This document shows positions 1 through 44,373 of a stretch of 64,000 nt of DNA, one piece after another. The position numbers were made by a program, and so were the translations under genes. Where the stretch lies: the NCBI GenBank assembly GCA_026929865.2, contig CM049410.1:6267001-6331000 (forward strand). The letters are read 5' to 3'. Within the stretch, counting starts at the first letter, position 1. The number at the start of each line of letters is the position of its first letter. The DNA comes from Hyperoplus lanceolatus. Its lineage: Eukaryota > Chordata > Actinopteri > Uranoscopiformes > Ammodytidae. Below the pieces are notes generated by a model. The model was not told the DNA's origin and did not search any database. It saw only the letters and a list, made by a program, of their open reading frames with translations.

Positions 1-488
1 GCTAAATAGTAGCCAGCTGGGACAGACATGATAGCGAGCGATTACATTACAAGCCTCGGACTGAACTGATTACCTCAATAAAATATTCAGGCTGAGACAC
101 GGCTTGCATTTGAAAACACCTATCCTGAAACAAGCACTAAACAGTCAACTTTATCATGCCCGTGTTTACGTGCATAGGGATGTACGTGACGCATCCCTAC
201 AGCTGACTGTGTGGCAGAGTCACACATCGGGACAACAACCATCCCTTTTAATGGCCCGTAGCAATATTCTTCTACTTCTTTTAGCAAACAGATACAAGGG
301 GGATATTTCTTAAACATTTTTCATCCGTGTTTTTGGCGGTTGGTTCAGTTAATAATGCAACAACTGCTCGTAATTTCTGCTTTGCTACTTTGCTCCGGAG
401 TAGGCTTTCAGCCCCTTACGACGACCCCGCCCACGTTCAGCAGGTACTATTTGCGGTGGAAAACAACCCGTGCTGCTACCAAACCAAG

Positions 489-523
489 TTGAGTCGAGTC
501 GAGTTGAGTCGAGTCGAGCTACA
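489..523. repeat. GAGTC pentamer tandem run
   Basis: GAGTC/GAGTT units repeat in tandem, followed by a GTGGAAAAGCG tail. Similar CGACTC-rich termini occur in fish DNA transposons, so this may be one end of a degraded element rather than a simple repeat. Confidence 0.5.
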
Positions 524-2335
524 TGTGCGGTGGAAAAGCGTCATTAGCTGTACATAATTAAAGGTCCTTTTTAAATCTGAAATTACAATCCTATCATCAT
601 TCCTAATCTCACTCTCGTTACCCTTAAGTAGCTTGAGCGTTGTCCAGTTTCCACTTATTCATCTACTTTTTCCCTCACTGTCTTTTGAAAAATCGAATTG
701 AAAAATAAACGCAATATTTCCTTTGAAATATAGAGAGCTTTAAACATGAACTTTCTCCAATTGAAAAAGCACATTAGTAATACATTTTGCAATGCTGCCT
801 CAAATGTGTCCTTGAGCACACACAAAAAAGTTAGTGAAAGCCTGCGGTTACTGTCGCAGGCCTTCAGGAAGGTGAGTGACTGGTTATAATTGACCCGTAG
901 GTTGGTTTACTTAGCATGCTATTTATTTTTTAGTATTGATTCCTGCCCACTGGAGCGCTCCTCAGTGGGAGGTTGTCAGGACGGTTGCGATGCCGGGGAT
1001 AACAGCAAGAGAGCGGGGGTAAATAGAATATCACTCACACGGTGGCTATGGAGACTAATTAAGTTGTCGGCCCTTCCAGCATTTCAAGGGCTGAAAGCAG
1101 TGGTATGCGTTCAGAGCCTGAGGGCATAATCTCATTTTACATTCAGCTCCTTTTTGTATACTAGCTCCCCATGGCTGCAGGGAGATTTCCATAGTTTACA
1201 ACATCAAATGACATTTACAAAGCAAAGGCTCTGCATATTTGCTCTCGCAGTTGATACTTGTGGTGTGTGCCGTTGCTTTGTTTGATTTAACGGTAAGCTA
1301 CTGAAAAAATAAACACATAACATTAGCACAGAGCATAGGTGAGGTTGTATTCATCATGTATTGGAATGTCAGGTTGGCATAACACATACAAAATTGGTAA
1401 GAACATGTTTAAAATACCACTGTATCTTGAAATATAAATATGCATTAAAGCATAGCAGGGATTGCATTTTTAAATACATGCATGTTATCCGGCTCACAGT
1501 ATGGAAATTTCTTTTTGTCTCAAGGTTATAAAACTTCTGTCAGCAAAATAGGCTGATCATGAGTGACATCTAGTGGTAGATTGGGAAACTTCCTCCAAAC
1601 CATTTTGAGCCACTTTTTTTTTTAAAGGTAAAGCTCCCAATTACTTTTGACCACATCAATACAATAACTTTTGTGCATGATACTTGTCGTAAATACAAAG
1701 GGAAATGAAAACTCAAAGAAATTGACAGCACTGGCAGCTATTTGTTGAAAGCATTAAGAGTCAGTGGAGAGCTACTTTATACCAGACAGTTCAATGATTC
1801 TTTAATGTGTTCATTTGATCACAGCAAGGTTTGTTTTATAGGTAAGCAATATATACAAACAATGAATATACAGACAGGTCTACTATTTAAAGCTGTTGTC
1901 TGTAACACTGAAATGTAGGCTTGAGTAAACGAAAAAATTAATTAAGTTAAATCAGGGGTATAGCCTAATAGAGGGTTTCCCAGACTTTGCCATGTCAAGG
2001 ACCAAGATGTAGCATTACCCTCTGGCAGGGACCCCTCAGTTTAAGTATTTGTTTTTAACTTACGTGTAACCTACATTATGAAGGCAAATATCAAACATAG
2101 AACATACATAATGAATGATCAGTCGTTTTTGTCTCTAGTAATTAATCTCTCAACATTATTATTAACAGTAAACAGATTTTCATTAGAATTGTTTTCTTAC
2201 ATTGGCCCTATTCATTACATTTGTTATAAAAACTTTCTTTTCGTATGATAGCTCATAACCATGGCCGTATGAATGGTTAGGGAAATATGAGAGTGAGATT
2301 CCTAGGGGGAGATTTTTTTAATTTACCTGATCCAG

Positions 2336-3612
2336 ATAGGGGAGAACGGGGGAATGTGAGACATCGGGTAATGTGAGACACCCCCTGTATCTAGGGAATG
2401 GAACACATTTTTGGTCATGTGAAATATATGTTTTCAAGCCCCTCTCATATCCCCGTGGCCATGAAAGAGAGGACCTCATGGGGATGTTGTAAGCATGTTT
2501 TTTTGTAAAAGTACATTTTCCTGCTGTCAACTTAATCAACTGTTGTGCCAAAGCAAATTGATTCAGGTAGACAACTTCTATCATACATGTTGATGAACTA
2601 CCATCATATGAAACCATGTGATGATGAAAACTGAAGATTAGCCTGAAATGCTGAGAGAGGTAGTTTTTTCTCAAATTGTGGCAGTGGGGTACAGTGAGAC
2701 AAATGCTGTGGGGTAAATTGAGACAGTGTCTGTGCCCTCTTTTAATGAATCCATTATATTTGAGGTAGCAATGAGACTAGTTTGAATAGGACAAAAGACA
2801 ATGCGGGCCAGAGGTGGGGGTTGAATGGTTATAGGGGTGTCAGCAAGGGCATGGTTTGGCAGGTATGTATCTGGGGGACAGAAAAGTGACCTTTGACTTC
2901 AATGGACTCTAAGTAATATGTCTTTATCAAATGAATGATCCCAATAAAACAAATGCAGAAAAATATTAATCAAAAATGTTAAAGATGGAAAATGACAGCT
3001 GGGTCTAGTCCTGTGTTCTGAGTCCCAGGCTGTTCAAGCTGGTCCTGATTGTCCTTTGCTCTGACCCCCAGACACTAGCTGGCTGTAAGGGTCTTTTGTG
3101 CTGACCCCAAGACTGTTTTTTAAACTAACTGGTTCTATCTTTCATTGGAATGATAATTATTGAATATGAATTATATGGTGTATTTGATCAGAGTTACTTT
3201 CAAGTGTTTAGAATTTTGTTTTGCTAAATTGACCAAACCCCATGATTCTGTTACTCGTCCGACATTAGTTTTGGAATAGTTGATTTTCAAGCTAGCTGTC
3301 AGGATTGTAACTGTTAAAACATGTGTTGTTATGGTAGTTTAAAGTGGCAAAAGCAAGTGGTTCAGTTTACCCCCTTGATTTTTTGGTCTGTCTCATTTTA
3401 CCCCAAAGCTGGGGTAAAGTGAGACACATGACACCTTTTTTGGAAAAAATCATATTTTCAATGCCGTTCGTCCTGAATAAATTTTGATAACGTACATTGC
3501 TAGGAAACATCCTGAATTAATGGGAAATGTACATTTGACTGATAAATCATTTTAGCTCGCTAAGAGGAGAGCAAATGTAAAAAGTGTTTCACATTACCCT
3601 GTTCTCCCCTAT
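2336..3612. mobile_element. Non-autonomous DNA transposon with AGGGGAGAAC termini
   Basis: The left end reads ATAGGGGAGAACGGGGGAAT and the right end, in reverse complement, ATAGGGGAGAACAGGGTAAT, about 1.28 kb apart. The interior repeats the theme 'GGGGTAAAnTGAGACA' several times (about 2370, 2690, 2712, 3412) in both orientations. There is no transposase frame. The superfamily is not assigned because no clear target duplication was found. Confidence 0.6.
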
Positions 3613-5031
3613 GTGCCTTTTAAGACATTTAGAGGTACATACAGAAGAGGCTAAACTTACCTCAAAGCGCCATGCTCATAACTCCGAGTTTTAGAGGCCC
3701 AGGTGGTATTTACTAGTAGTGGTGGTGGCTCTTCTGCAGCTAAATCATTTTAATTCCTGTCATCTGAAAGTCTTTTTCTTTTCAGAAATGTTTACCATTT
3801 GAGTCTTTAGCAGGAGGTCGCTAGCTTTTTTTTTCAGGTGCATAGCAACTTTCTTATTTTTCAGTTTCACTCAAAGTAGTGGCTACTCGCTTCTGATTGG
3901 TATTTTTCATGAAAGATTGGCACCAAAAGACACATATAAAACCACACTGAAAACCACTGGCCTAACATATCAAGGAAAATTGTAATGCACTTCACATGCC
4001 CAATAGTAAAATAACAGCTTTCTAAACACATTATATTCATGTGGTTTAATGCCTAAAACTTTAATTAGGCTACTTACCAACGATAGCAGAGGAGGGTGTG
4101 TGTGTTCCACAGATGTGTGTTTCCATTGTATTATGGACCCGTTGCCTCCAGGGAGCGCCCGTCTCCACTGTTTAGTCTAGTCCACCTTTTTTTCCACCTG
4201 CCAGCAGCAAGTGTCAAGTCAGATAGGATAGGATATATCTAGAACAATGCTGCTGTCAAAATAAAAGCGCTCAAAAGAAACCTAAACATTGTGAGAGTTA
4301 AAATAAAATAGGCTAGACAAAATCTTCAGTTGGATGATATCTATTGAATCCCAACTGTAAAATAGACAACTAGAAAGCTTACGAAGTAAGTTTTAAATCA
4401 CAGTGGTATGATATATAGGCTAGTAGCCTAACAGAAGTTGTAGATTGTTCCCCAGTGGAATTCCAATTAGCAGGTCAGCTTCATTTGGATGTCACTGTGG
4501 TCCAATTGTGTTCAGAAAGGTTGGAACAAACACAGGTGGTCAAAAATCAGGATTTGATGAGTCAGAGAGATATTTAATTTTGAAAGTAACCAACCGGAAA
4601 AGGAGGTTTATCCTGTATTCCTGTGTGCTTGACACCTGTCCACCTTTTTCCCTGACTCCAGAGGCCTCCTCCCCTTGTCGGTCTGAACTTACCACCACCT
4701 ACAACAAGTTTGACAGCTCAGCTTTGTTTTGTGCTCACGCGCAGAGCAGCGGCAGGCAGCAACAGCGGTGGACACAGCTGGACTCTCTCTCTCTCACTGG
4801 ACTTATATTTCTTCTTTTCCTTCCTCCCAGTTGTGTGTCATTTTTTTTCTGTTGGTATGCGTGCGCTTTGCGTCCACTGCGGGCTATGAGGAATTTCATG
4901 TGCCCATAGCTTTGGTCACGTCTGTCCCTTCTTGGACCCTTTTATCTTTATTTTTTTATTTTTTTTTGTGGCGTTACTGCAGTTTTCTTGTATTTTTTTC
5001 TTTGTGGAGCGTCGCGAGGGATATATTGAAA

Positions 5032-37051
<32,020 letters not shown>

Positions 37052-38025
37052 TCCTTCCACATGTCCAAACACACACACACACACACACACAAGCACACAC
37101 ACCCTGCATTCCCACAACCCCATCCCCAACCGTCCTGTGTCATCTCCCCCATTAAGGACAGCTCTACCCTGCCTTTACCGTCCAACTGCCTCCCCTGGTC
37201 TGGCTTGAACCAGACTAGACTTTGACCAGTACCAGAGACAAACAAAACCAAAAGAAAAACGAAATGCGCCATTTGAATCTGGGATCTCCTTAATGCTGCA
37301 AACCCGACAAAAGGAAGTACTTTGGGACCGTTTTATTTACAGAAAAGATGCTCATATATATATATATATGCTTATTTCTGTCCCTCCGTTTAGTGATATT
37401 TAAATGACCACAGTTTTACCTGCACTTGGAGAGATGGATGAATACAAATGGTCCAAGAAAATACTGCTATGTATTTATACTGTTCATGTTGCTTGTTAGT
37501 TATAAAAAATTAAAATGTAGAAGTGCTGCCATAGGACAGTGAAAGAATGTACTGTAGAGGACCTCTGCATTTCACCGTCCAGGTCCTCGTGAAAATCCTC
37601 ATTAATCAGCATGGATACTACGATGATGTTTAATGTTGTTGCCTGTGAGGAGAGACATTATATGAAAGGATCTATCTTAAAAAAGCAGACATGATCTCTA
37701 TCCCTCTTGTATATACATTTGCACAACAGATGCTATAAATATTTAAGTATTTTGCCATCTAACTTATCTTTTTGTAGAGCTGGAGACTTTTGCCTTAATG
37801 ACACATACATACCTACTGTAAAGAAGAAAAATCTCATGCTTGTTGCATTCTTCAGATTGTGGACTTCAGCTGTGACAATCGCCTCCATCTGTACATTGAC
37901 AGTGTGATGGTTTGTGCGCTCATCGTCACACATGGGCATTTTAAGGCCACTGTGTACACTTTGGTCCACACTACACCCTTAATAGAATTTGCTGTATGAA
38001 AAATAAAAACATTTATTTCTTCAAC
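37052..38025 (+). other. baiap2l1: baiap2l1 3' UTR
   Basis: About 1 kb from the stop to just past the AATAAA at 38002-38007. It contains a short (CA)n at about 37071-37091, a short (TA)n near 37353, and an earlier possible ATTAAA at 37509-37514. Confidence 0.75.
38002..38007 (+). terminator. baiap2l1: baiap2l1 polyadenylation signal
   Basis: A canonical AATAAA about 950 nt after the stop codon, followed by a T-rich and GT-containing stretch (TTTATTTCTTC, TGCTGTCTGTG). Confidence 0.7.
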
Positions 38026-38090
38026 TTGCTGTCTGTGATCATGCACAAGTAATCAAATGATATCAGTTCAAATGTTTGATAAATTATGTT

Positions 38091-38309
38091 AACACTTATA
38101 AGTGTATATTAATTAACTGTTAGTTAATGCTTGATTAACATTAATGAAGCATTAACTAACGGTTGATAACTGCTTAGTTAGTGCCTAATAGGCATTTACT
38201 AAGCATGAACAAACCGTATTGCTTAGTTAATGCTTAGCGTAGTTTATTCCTAACCAAGCATTAACTAACCATTAATAGCATTAAGAAATCAATGTTATTG
38301 TAAAGTGTT
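38091..38309. mobile_element. MITE built of GTTAGTTAATGC-like repeats
   Basis: Ends AACACTT and AAGTGTT. The interior is made of variants of TTAGTTAATGCTTGATTAA and TAATAGGCATTTACTAAGCA in both orientations. It fills the gap between the convergent 3' ends of baiap2l1 and bri3. Confidence 0.65.
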
Positions 38310-38417
38310 ATCTAAATTCCTTAGTATATATGAAAGGTATGTCTATTTACAGGAAGTAATGTTCATCCATTTTTGAAAAAAAAGTCAAGTCCAAAACATA
38401 TTGTAGCATTCATTATT

Positions 38418-38423
38418 TTTAAT
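38418..38423 (-). terminator. bri3: Possible bri3 polyadenylation signal
   Basis: ATTAAA in transcript sense, 1.3 kb after the stop and about 400 bp from the convergent baiap2l1 signal. Confidence 0.4.
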
Positions 38424-39609
38424 TACAGTAACCCATATATAAAAAGTAAGAACCTCAATCTGAAGAGCGTGCGTAGTGTTTTCTAAAGCAAGAAGATTTT
38501 TTCTTGAATACCTCCCACCCAGTTCTATCTCTCTTTCTTCATCTTCTTCTTCTGCCATGGACAGTTCTATTACATCTTGCTACGATGGAAGACGTAGACA
38601 TGGAGAGATACTGGAGACACAGCGACGTAGACATTCTCCATTGATTGTCTAGATGGGGAGAATGAGGGGCAGGCTGACTTGTCACAAAGGAGTACTAAGA
38701 TTAAAAAAAAAACAGAGATTATACACATCAGCGAGAGCTTTTTTTCAGCTTTTTACTCTCGGCATGCTTCCTTGAAGGTGAAACTCTTGCACATTAAAGG
38801 AGGAGTACGCACTTTTGACGTCAGGAGTCCAAAAGTCAAACAGTGATTGAGGTTGTAAAAAGTCGAGGGCATTTCAGATTGTATTTTACCTGAGTTCTGC
38901 ATTGGCCCTGGAAAAGCACAACCCAGAAGAAGAATCATCAAAACGAAACGGTCAGTGCAAAAATATGGCCCCAAGAAATAATATATTCAACAACGACAGA
39001 CAGAATGGCCCAGGCTTTTTTTTTTTTTTTCTGAGGCCAATATCCATTGTTTCAGCCCGGGGCACAGTTCTTGTCCTCTCTGGTTTTTTTGTTTATGTTT
39101 TTAAACATGTACAGTATGTGTCCTCCCATTTGACACACTGAGCCCAAAAAAACAAAAGGCCAAAAAAAAAGTTTGCATTTGTTGAAAAAAAAGCTAATAC
39201 ATCGATGATCTACATGATATATGCATGTAGCGAGCCAGCAAAGACAAGAAAAGGAAGGAGAAAAAAATAAAAACTTGGCCACAACAACTACATGTGCCTC
39301 TGTTAATTCTGGCTTGTCCAAAAAAATAAAAATTAATCTGCTCAGATCCTTTGATAACTGAGCTAAGTCTGCAGGAGAAATCTCTTTCGATCACTCAGCA
39401 TGTGGTGAAGGCACTGACAACAGCTGGACACTTTACACTTGATAGAATATTTCCTCAACAATTTCAATTTCCTCTAATAAAAATTCACAACATAATTCTT
39501 GGCAAAATATCTTGATCATTTGTTGTACATAAACATAATTGGCGACAGCAATGTGCAATATTAAGAAAAGATCAAAATACAAAATAAAAGACAAAAAATG
39601 CTGGATCAT

Positions 39610-39610
<1 letters not shown>

Positions 39611-39660
<50 letters not shown>
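39611..39660. repeat. (GT)n microsatellite in the bri3 3' UTR
   Basis: About 23 GT units then GCGC; it reads as AC in the bri3 transcript. Confidence 0.9.
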
Positions 39661-39736
39661 TGCGCGTATGTGTGTGTATATAGTGCGTGTGGATATGCAA
39701 GCGCGAGGTGGTGTAACGAGCTGTGGTTTGGTCCCT

Positions 39737-39869
39737 CTAACCGAAGGTGGCGCCACAGTTGGGACACCTTCTCTGACGCAGTGCGAAGCAGAAGAGCAGA
39801 CCCAGGGGGAAGAAGAAGATGGCACACAGGATCCCCAGGCAAGTGAAGTCATCCTCCAGGACGCCAACT
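39737..39869 (-). CDS. bri3: bri3 coding exon 3 and stop
   Basis: Residues 86-129: [14 protein letters not shown], the membrane segment, [13 protein letters not shown] and TAG. The acceptor TTGCAG is preceded directly by (GT)7 in transcript sense. Confidence 0.94.
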
Positions 39870-42840
39870 CTGCAACACACACACACACGGAACAGCACAA
39901 CAGAAAAAGCAATGGTTAAGAAACACATACCAAATTTTTTTTTTTAAATACTTATATACTGGGTACAGGTCCGGGGGGGGGTCACTGGAAAAACCAAACC
40001 GCTATATAAAGTGATTGACTTTTCAACAAGATATAATGACAAACCACAAAAGAAAAAGCAAAGCCACTGAAAAACAGACTCATAATGACAGTAAAGGGAT
40101 GAAAAATGACCACAAGTAGACACAAAAATAGCTCCTCATTGTGTGTCTCTATACTCCTGTGTACGTGTCTCTTACCAGGGGCCTGTTGCCTCTCTGTAGT
40201 CTATTTACAAATATTCATAGTTATAGTTTTGTATCAGAATATTAATATTTTTATTACATGTTTAATGTATTTAATCTCATTTATTCATTTATTTTATCAT
40301 TTGTATCATAAATGCTGGTGTTGCTGTTGTTATTGTTAGTTATCATTATTGTTAGTATCCCATATCCTATATGTGATTTGTGCATGCCGCCAAATGTGTT
40401 GTTTGCAGTTTGACGTAATAAGTACTGTTTACAAAAAGGATAAAAGGGAATAAAATATATATGTATTATGTATTCATTTATTACAGTGAATAAACTATAC
40501 AACTGTTAATAATGAACACTTTGATATTACTAGAGAGCTATGGTGGCTTAACACCTTTCTCTGAATGTCCCCCCCATAAAAGTCTTTATGACTTTGACAG
40601 TGACCGAGGTCTGAGCAGTTTCACACGGCTTTATCTGCAGTCTCTCTTTATCTGAGCCATGTGGTGACATTTCACAGTAAACAACCATGGAGACGACACG
40701 GTGAAGTTCAACTCTGACCTAATTCTAAAATGACAGCAAGTACAATTAGACAATTCTTTATGTGAAATTTGTCAATTTCCCCTTTTCTATTTTTCTTCTC
40801 CGATAGTGCTGTGTCATGGCCTCACTGCCATGACCATAGGCCTATAAAAAATAACTATATTGTCACTCACGTAATTTTCATTGTAGCCATTCTACATGCA
40901 CTTTGAATGGCCTTGTGTCTGAATTGTGCTATTTAAATAAACGTCCCTTTCCTTGAGACCAGAAAGATAAACAGAAACATAAAATAGAAAGACAATCATT
41001 AAACATCTTTAGAGTGAACTGTTTTTAAGACTTCCTCTTCGACTGACTTTTACTTTAAAAAAAAAGAGTAAACTTTGCTTTGTGTTATCAGTAGAAAAAA
41101 AATATTAAAAAATAAACTGAGAGCAGCCTTAATCCAGAGTCCGGGTCTCATGACTGGACTAGTGTGGCCAGTAAACCTGCTGGAGGCCTCAAGAAGCAAA
41201 AGCAATGCAACCTTGACAACAAAAATAATCTTGATAAATAGGCTTTAATTACACTGGTAAACAAAAGACCCTGCCCTGCAGTGATGAACTGTGTTTAACC
41301 TCATTCAAATGATTCCCAGCTACTAAAACGTTGCTTGTCCGTGGCACCACACCACACTACGTGTGGCCATGCAATATCAGAAGAATTTGTATTTGTGCAA
41401 CCTGTTTGTACACTGGTGCCAGGCTCTGTGGCTTTCCATGATGCCAATGCTGACTCAAACAGTGCCAGCCTCTTTCAACCCTTCTAAATGTTTTACATAG
41501 TCCTGTGTGCGTCTATTGTAATCACACCAGTGTCAGTAAGGAACATGTATGTGGTACATTTTAGAAACACAAGGTTGATACAAAGGGCTCTGGAAAATAA
41601 AAAAAAACAGTCTCTTCGAGGTTTGTTATTTCGGAGTATGTGCCTTTTTTCTTTATAGTCTTAGAAAAAACCACAGGTAAGTCAGCTCAGTCAACCTTTT
41701 CTAGTTATTGCTAACTGTGAAAGTCATCAAGCGAGGGTATGAATAGCCATGTTTGAAGGGGAGACACTTCCGGCAGAAACATTTTTCAAGTACCGGTCAA
41801 TTTTTAATTTTTCATAATCATTTTTCTTAGCCCTTTTCTGTGAAGGTTAATACAGAAGGATTTGTTCATATGTTGTTCATTTTCTGATTAATGATACATT
41901 TTACTTTTTTTTTTATACCTGTACATTATATTTTTTTTATTTAAAAAATGGGCTGAATCCCAAATCTGTTCTACATAAGCCTTTGACACTTAGTTTGTAA
42001 AAATAAATAAATAAAAACATTTTTATTCTAGATTTAACCAACATCTAGATTTTGGTTTATGCAAATGTATGCATAATTACTTAGATATTGTCAAATGTGT
42101 GAGTTTATGTAAGTTATCTACTAGCAAATCATCCGTTTGATGATGATATCTATAAATGATATTATATAGTTTGACCCTGTTCACCTGATGTATCTGGACT
42201 TCATTTCAGTTCAAGGTAAAAAACCAACCCAACTGAACTCGCAGGGAGTTAATTCAACTTGTGACCATAAACAATCACGCTGCAGTGATGTCAGATGAAA
42301 AAGCTACACAACCAGGTTTCTAAATTCCCTGGACTGGATATACACAGTACAGAATATTTCATGATTCATTGTTCAGCCAGTAGATGGGAGTAGCCTACAT
42401 TACATTTGGTGTTGTGGTGAATTGTGTAGCGCAGGCTAACCTCTGCCTCCACCATCGGGCCCTCCTATGTGGCCTGCCCAGCCCTGACACATGTTTGAGG
42501 CTGAAATCATCTGACTGACAAGAAGTTGACTCAAATCCGGCATAACCAGTGTGAACATTTTTTCACAAAGTCTTGAGCTTGGGGTCAAATTCTGTCACCT
42601 GACAACAAGGAAAACGCACACTCAGATGGTAAAAATGTGGAACTGCAAATGAAGAAAAAAAAGGCACTTTGCTCAGAAACCAGCACAGTCATAATGAGCA
42701 GCCTAGGACACTCATGTATAACCACGTGCTTATTTAGAGACCTTGCTCACTGTCTGTAAATGATCTTGGGTTCATTAGAGTGGATTTTGGTGCTTTAATC
42801 TTTAATCTCTTGATCCAGAACACCTCCATTATCTAACTTA

Positions 42841-42921
<81 letters not shown>

Positions 42922-44373
42922 TTCACCTGCATGCAGGGCAGCCTCCCACCACCACTACAGAGGGTTGGATGATGGTGTAAGTCCCAGGGTAGGGCTGCTG
43001 GGACACGGCAGGACCCATTTGGGCGGGAGGGTATCCTGTGGACAGAAGGAGATGGCACACATGTCATATACACACATACATAAAGTATATATTTGAATAA
43101 TTACAAAGTTGACCATGCCATGTTTCAACGATGATGATATAAACAATGATGACTTTCTTTGAGCACACCACCAACACAAAAAACAGGAAGTGGCATTGAT
43201 TGTGCAAGTTGCTATTTGCCAGTTCAAAGTCAACAGTCATGATTTAGTCCAGTTTGACCTCATGTGAAATTCCTCTAGTTCAATTCCTAAATTTGAACAA
43301 GAAAATGTCACATAATACAGCTGCTACAATTGTATTGAGAATGTTAACTTGTGGATTCTATTTCCCATATGTTGAGGATCTAGAGGGCTGACAAAAACTC
43401 TGTGACTCTCAATCATTTCACTCAAACTCAGGGCCATATTGACTTTTGTTTTGACCACCTGTACAAACATTAAACTTTGATACCATAACAACCACACTTT
43501 CTCAGAAAGGTTCACAAAACATTCAACCTGAAAGAGAGAGACTATCTCAGCAGCACATAGCCTAGGCCTATATGTATGTACACTGCTTTATTATAAAGGA
43601 TCCCTTTCTGTTGCAGCAACCCACAAGTTGAATCTACAGAGAAGGCCCCCAGAACATGTGGTTTAGCAAACAGACAATTACATGAAAACACAGGAAATGA
43701 GAGGTCACTTCAGGACACAGCCTAAACTTCATTGTAGTAGGCCTACTCACTCCAGCTCTCGACCTATCTCAGTCGGAGTAGGAAAAGATGACAAGGAAGG
43801 AGATACAGTAAGTAGGCCTACAGTACAGTGTGCTCTGAATGTTGGCGCTATGCTTCCTGCAGTGTCGAAACTTAAACATTAAAATATTTGAAATTCTGTT
43901 CCTTCCTAAAAAAACTTTGGGCAATACCTTAAAAGGCGCTTATTTTCTATTGTGCATAATCTGCTCAGTGTGAATAACATATCGCTACTGCCGTACTGCG
44001 CGTGCGCAACACTGGAGAAACGGATAAACGAAAGTAATAAGTATTTCACGATATTTGGAAGTTCGTCCCAGACAGTGTCTCAGAATCTGTCCCTGGAGAC
44101 ATTGTACTTTACTTTCAAAGTGGACCAAATGAAAGTAATGCTTTCCTGTGAAAGAAGACGGAATTGAAAGCTCTCTTCCCGTCTACTCTCTGATAAACGT
44201 GCAGGCCGTGTAGTGTGCTACTTGCCTTGGCCGTCGGGGTAGGGGTACGGCGGCGGGGCGGCTGGTGGAGGGATGGCCCCATAGCTGTGCTGCTGCGGGC
44301 CGTATGCATAAGCCCCGGGGACGGTGTTGTAGGCGGGAGGTGTGTCCTGAAGAAGAGGTTTGTTGTCCACCAT
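39737..44373 (-). CDS. bri3: Brain protein I3 (BRI3), three coding exons
   Basis: Minus strand, exons 44373-44226, 43035-42927 and 39869-39737, giving 129 aa; human BRI3 is 125 aa. Residues 1-74 are rich in Pro, Tyr and Gln and include a PPAY (PPxY, WW-domain-binding type) motif at 12-15 after [10 protein letters not shown]. Residues 75-93 hold [18 protein letters not shown]. Residues about 95-116 form one hydrophobic membrane segment, followed by [13 protein letters not shown]. The paired CPxC and CPNC motifs on either side of the membrane segment are the family hallmark. In mammals the protein is lysosomal or endosomal and linked to TNF-induced cell death. The start is the only ATG in frame and has a strong context (G at -3 and +4). 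Intron 1 uses a GC donor. The gene is convergent with baiap2l1 and divergent from tecpr1. Confidence 0.94.
39870..42926 (-). other. bri3: bri3 intron 2
   Basis: A 3.06 kb intron flanked by (AC)n at its 5' end and (GT)7 at its 3' end in transcript sense. The interior is AT-rich and I see no element or gene in it. Confidence 0.8.
42845..42918. repeat. (GT)n microsatellite at the bri3 intron 2 donor
   Basis: About 37 units. In the bri3 transcript this is (AC)37, beginning 9 nt after the splice donor. Confidence 0.95.
42927..43035 (-). CDS. bri3: bri3 coding exon 2
   Basis: Residues 50-85 plus two bases, with GYPPAQMGP and [10 protein letters not shown]. The acceptor is GTCCACAG and the donor CAG|GTGAAA, with an AC repeat beginning 9 nt into the next intron. 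Confidence 0.92.
43036..44225 (-). other. bri3: bri3 intron 1
   Basis: A 1.2 kb GC-AG intron. Apart from the NRF1-like site at 43997-44008 nothing recognisable was seen. Confidence 0.7.
43997..44008. promoter_or_regulatory. NRF1-type site
   Basis: TGCGCGTGCGCA; its reverse complement TGCGCACGCGCA fits the NRF1 consensus YGCGCAYGCGCR. It lies about 220 bp inside bri3 from the end of exon 1, a plausible position for a promoter-proximal element. Confidence 0.4.
44226..44373 (-). CDS. bri3: bri3 coding exon 1
   Basis: Residues 1-49 plus one base. In transcript sense the exon ends CAAG before GCAAGT, so the donor is GC, not GT. The nearest GT (5 nt downstream) would shift the frame. Confidence 0.9.

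Larger units (their letters stand above)
1..4700. other. Upstream non-coding flank
   Basis: I find no open frame resembling a known protein. The stretch is AT-rich and holds a short GAGTC-type tandem run near 489-523 and the inverted-repeat element at 2336-3612. The short frames here lack splice context and family resemblance. Human synteny would place a neuronal pentraxin gene on this side, but none of it is visible. Confidence 0.6.
38400..39736 (-). other. bri3: bri3 3' UTR (inferred)
   Basis: Non-coding sequence after the bri3 stop. In transcript sense it has an AC repeat close to the stop (39611-39660) and an ATTAAA at 38423-38418. It is placed by that signal only. Confidence 0.5.

Noticed and set aside
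489-523. A CRISPR-like or regulatory array from GAGTC repeats
   Set aside because: The units are 5-6 bp without spacers, and the genome is a fish. It is a simple tandem run or a transposon end.
2318-2674. A 118-aa minus-strand frame
   Set aside because: It lies inside the inverted-repeat element, has no family resemblance, and its composition follows the repeat motifs.
42795-43073. A minus-strand 92-aa frame ([20 protein letters not shown]) over bri3 exon 2
   Set aside because: It is in the wrong phase. The bri3 frame in the same stretch gives the conserved GYPPAQMGP...GGCPAC.
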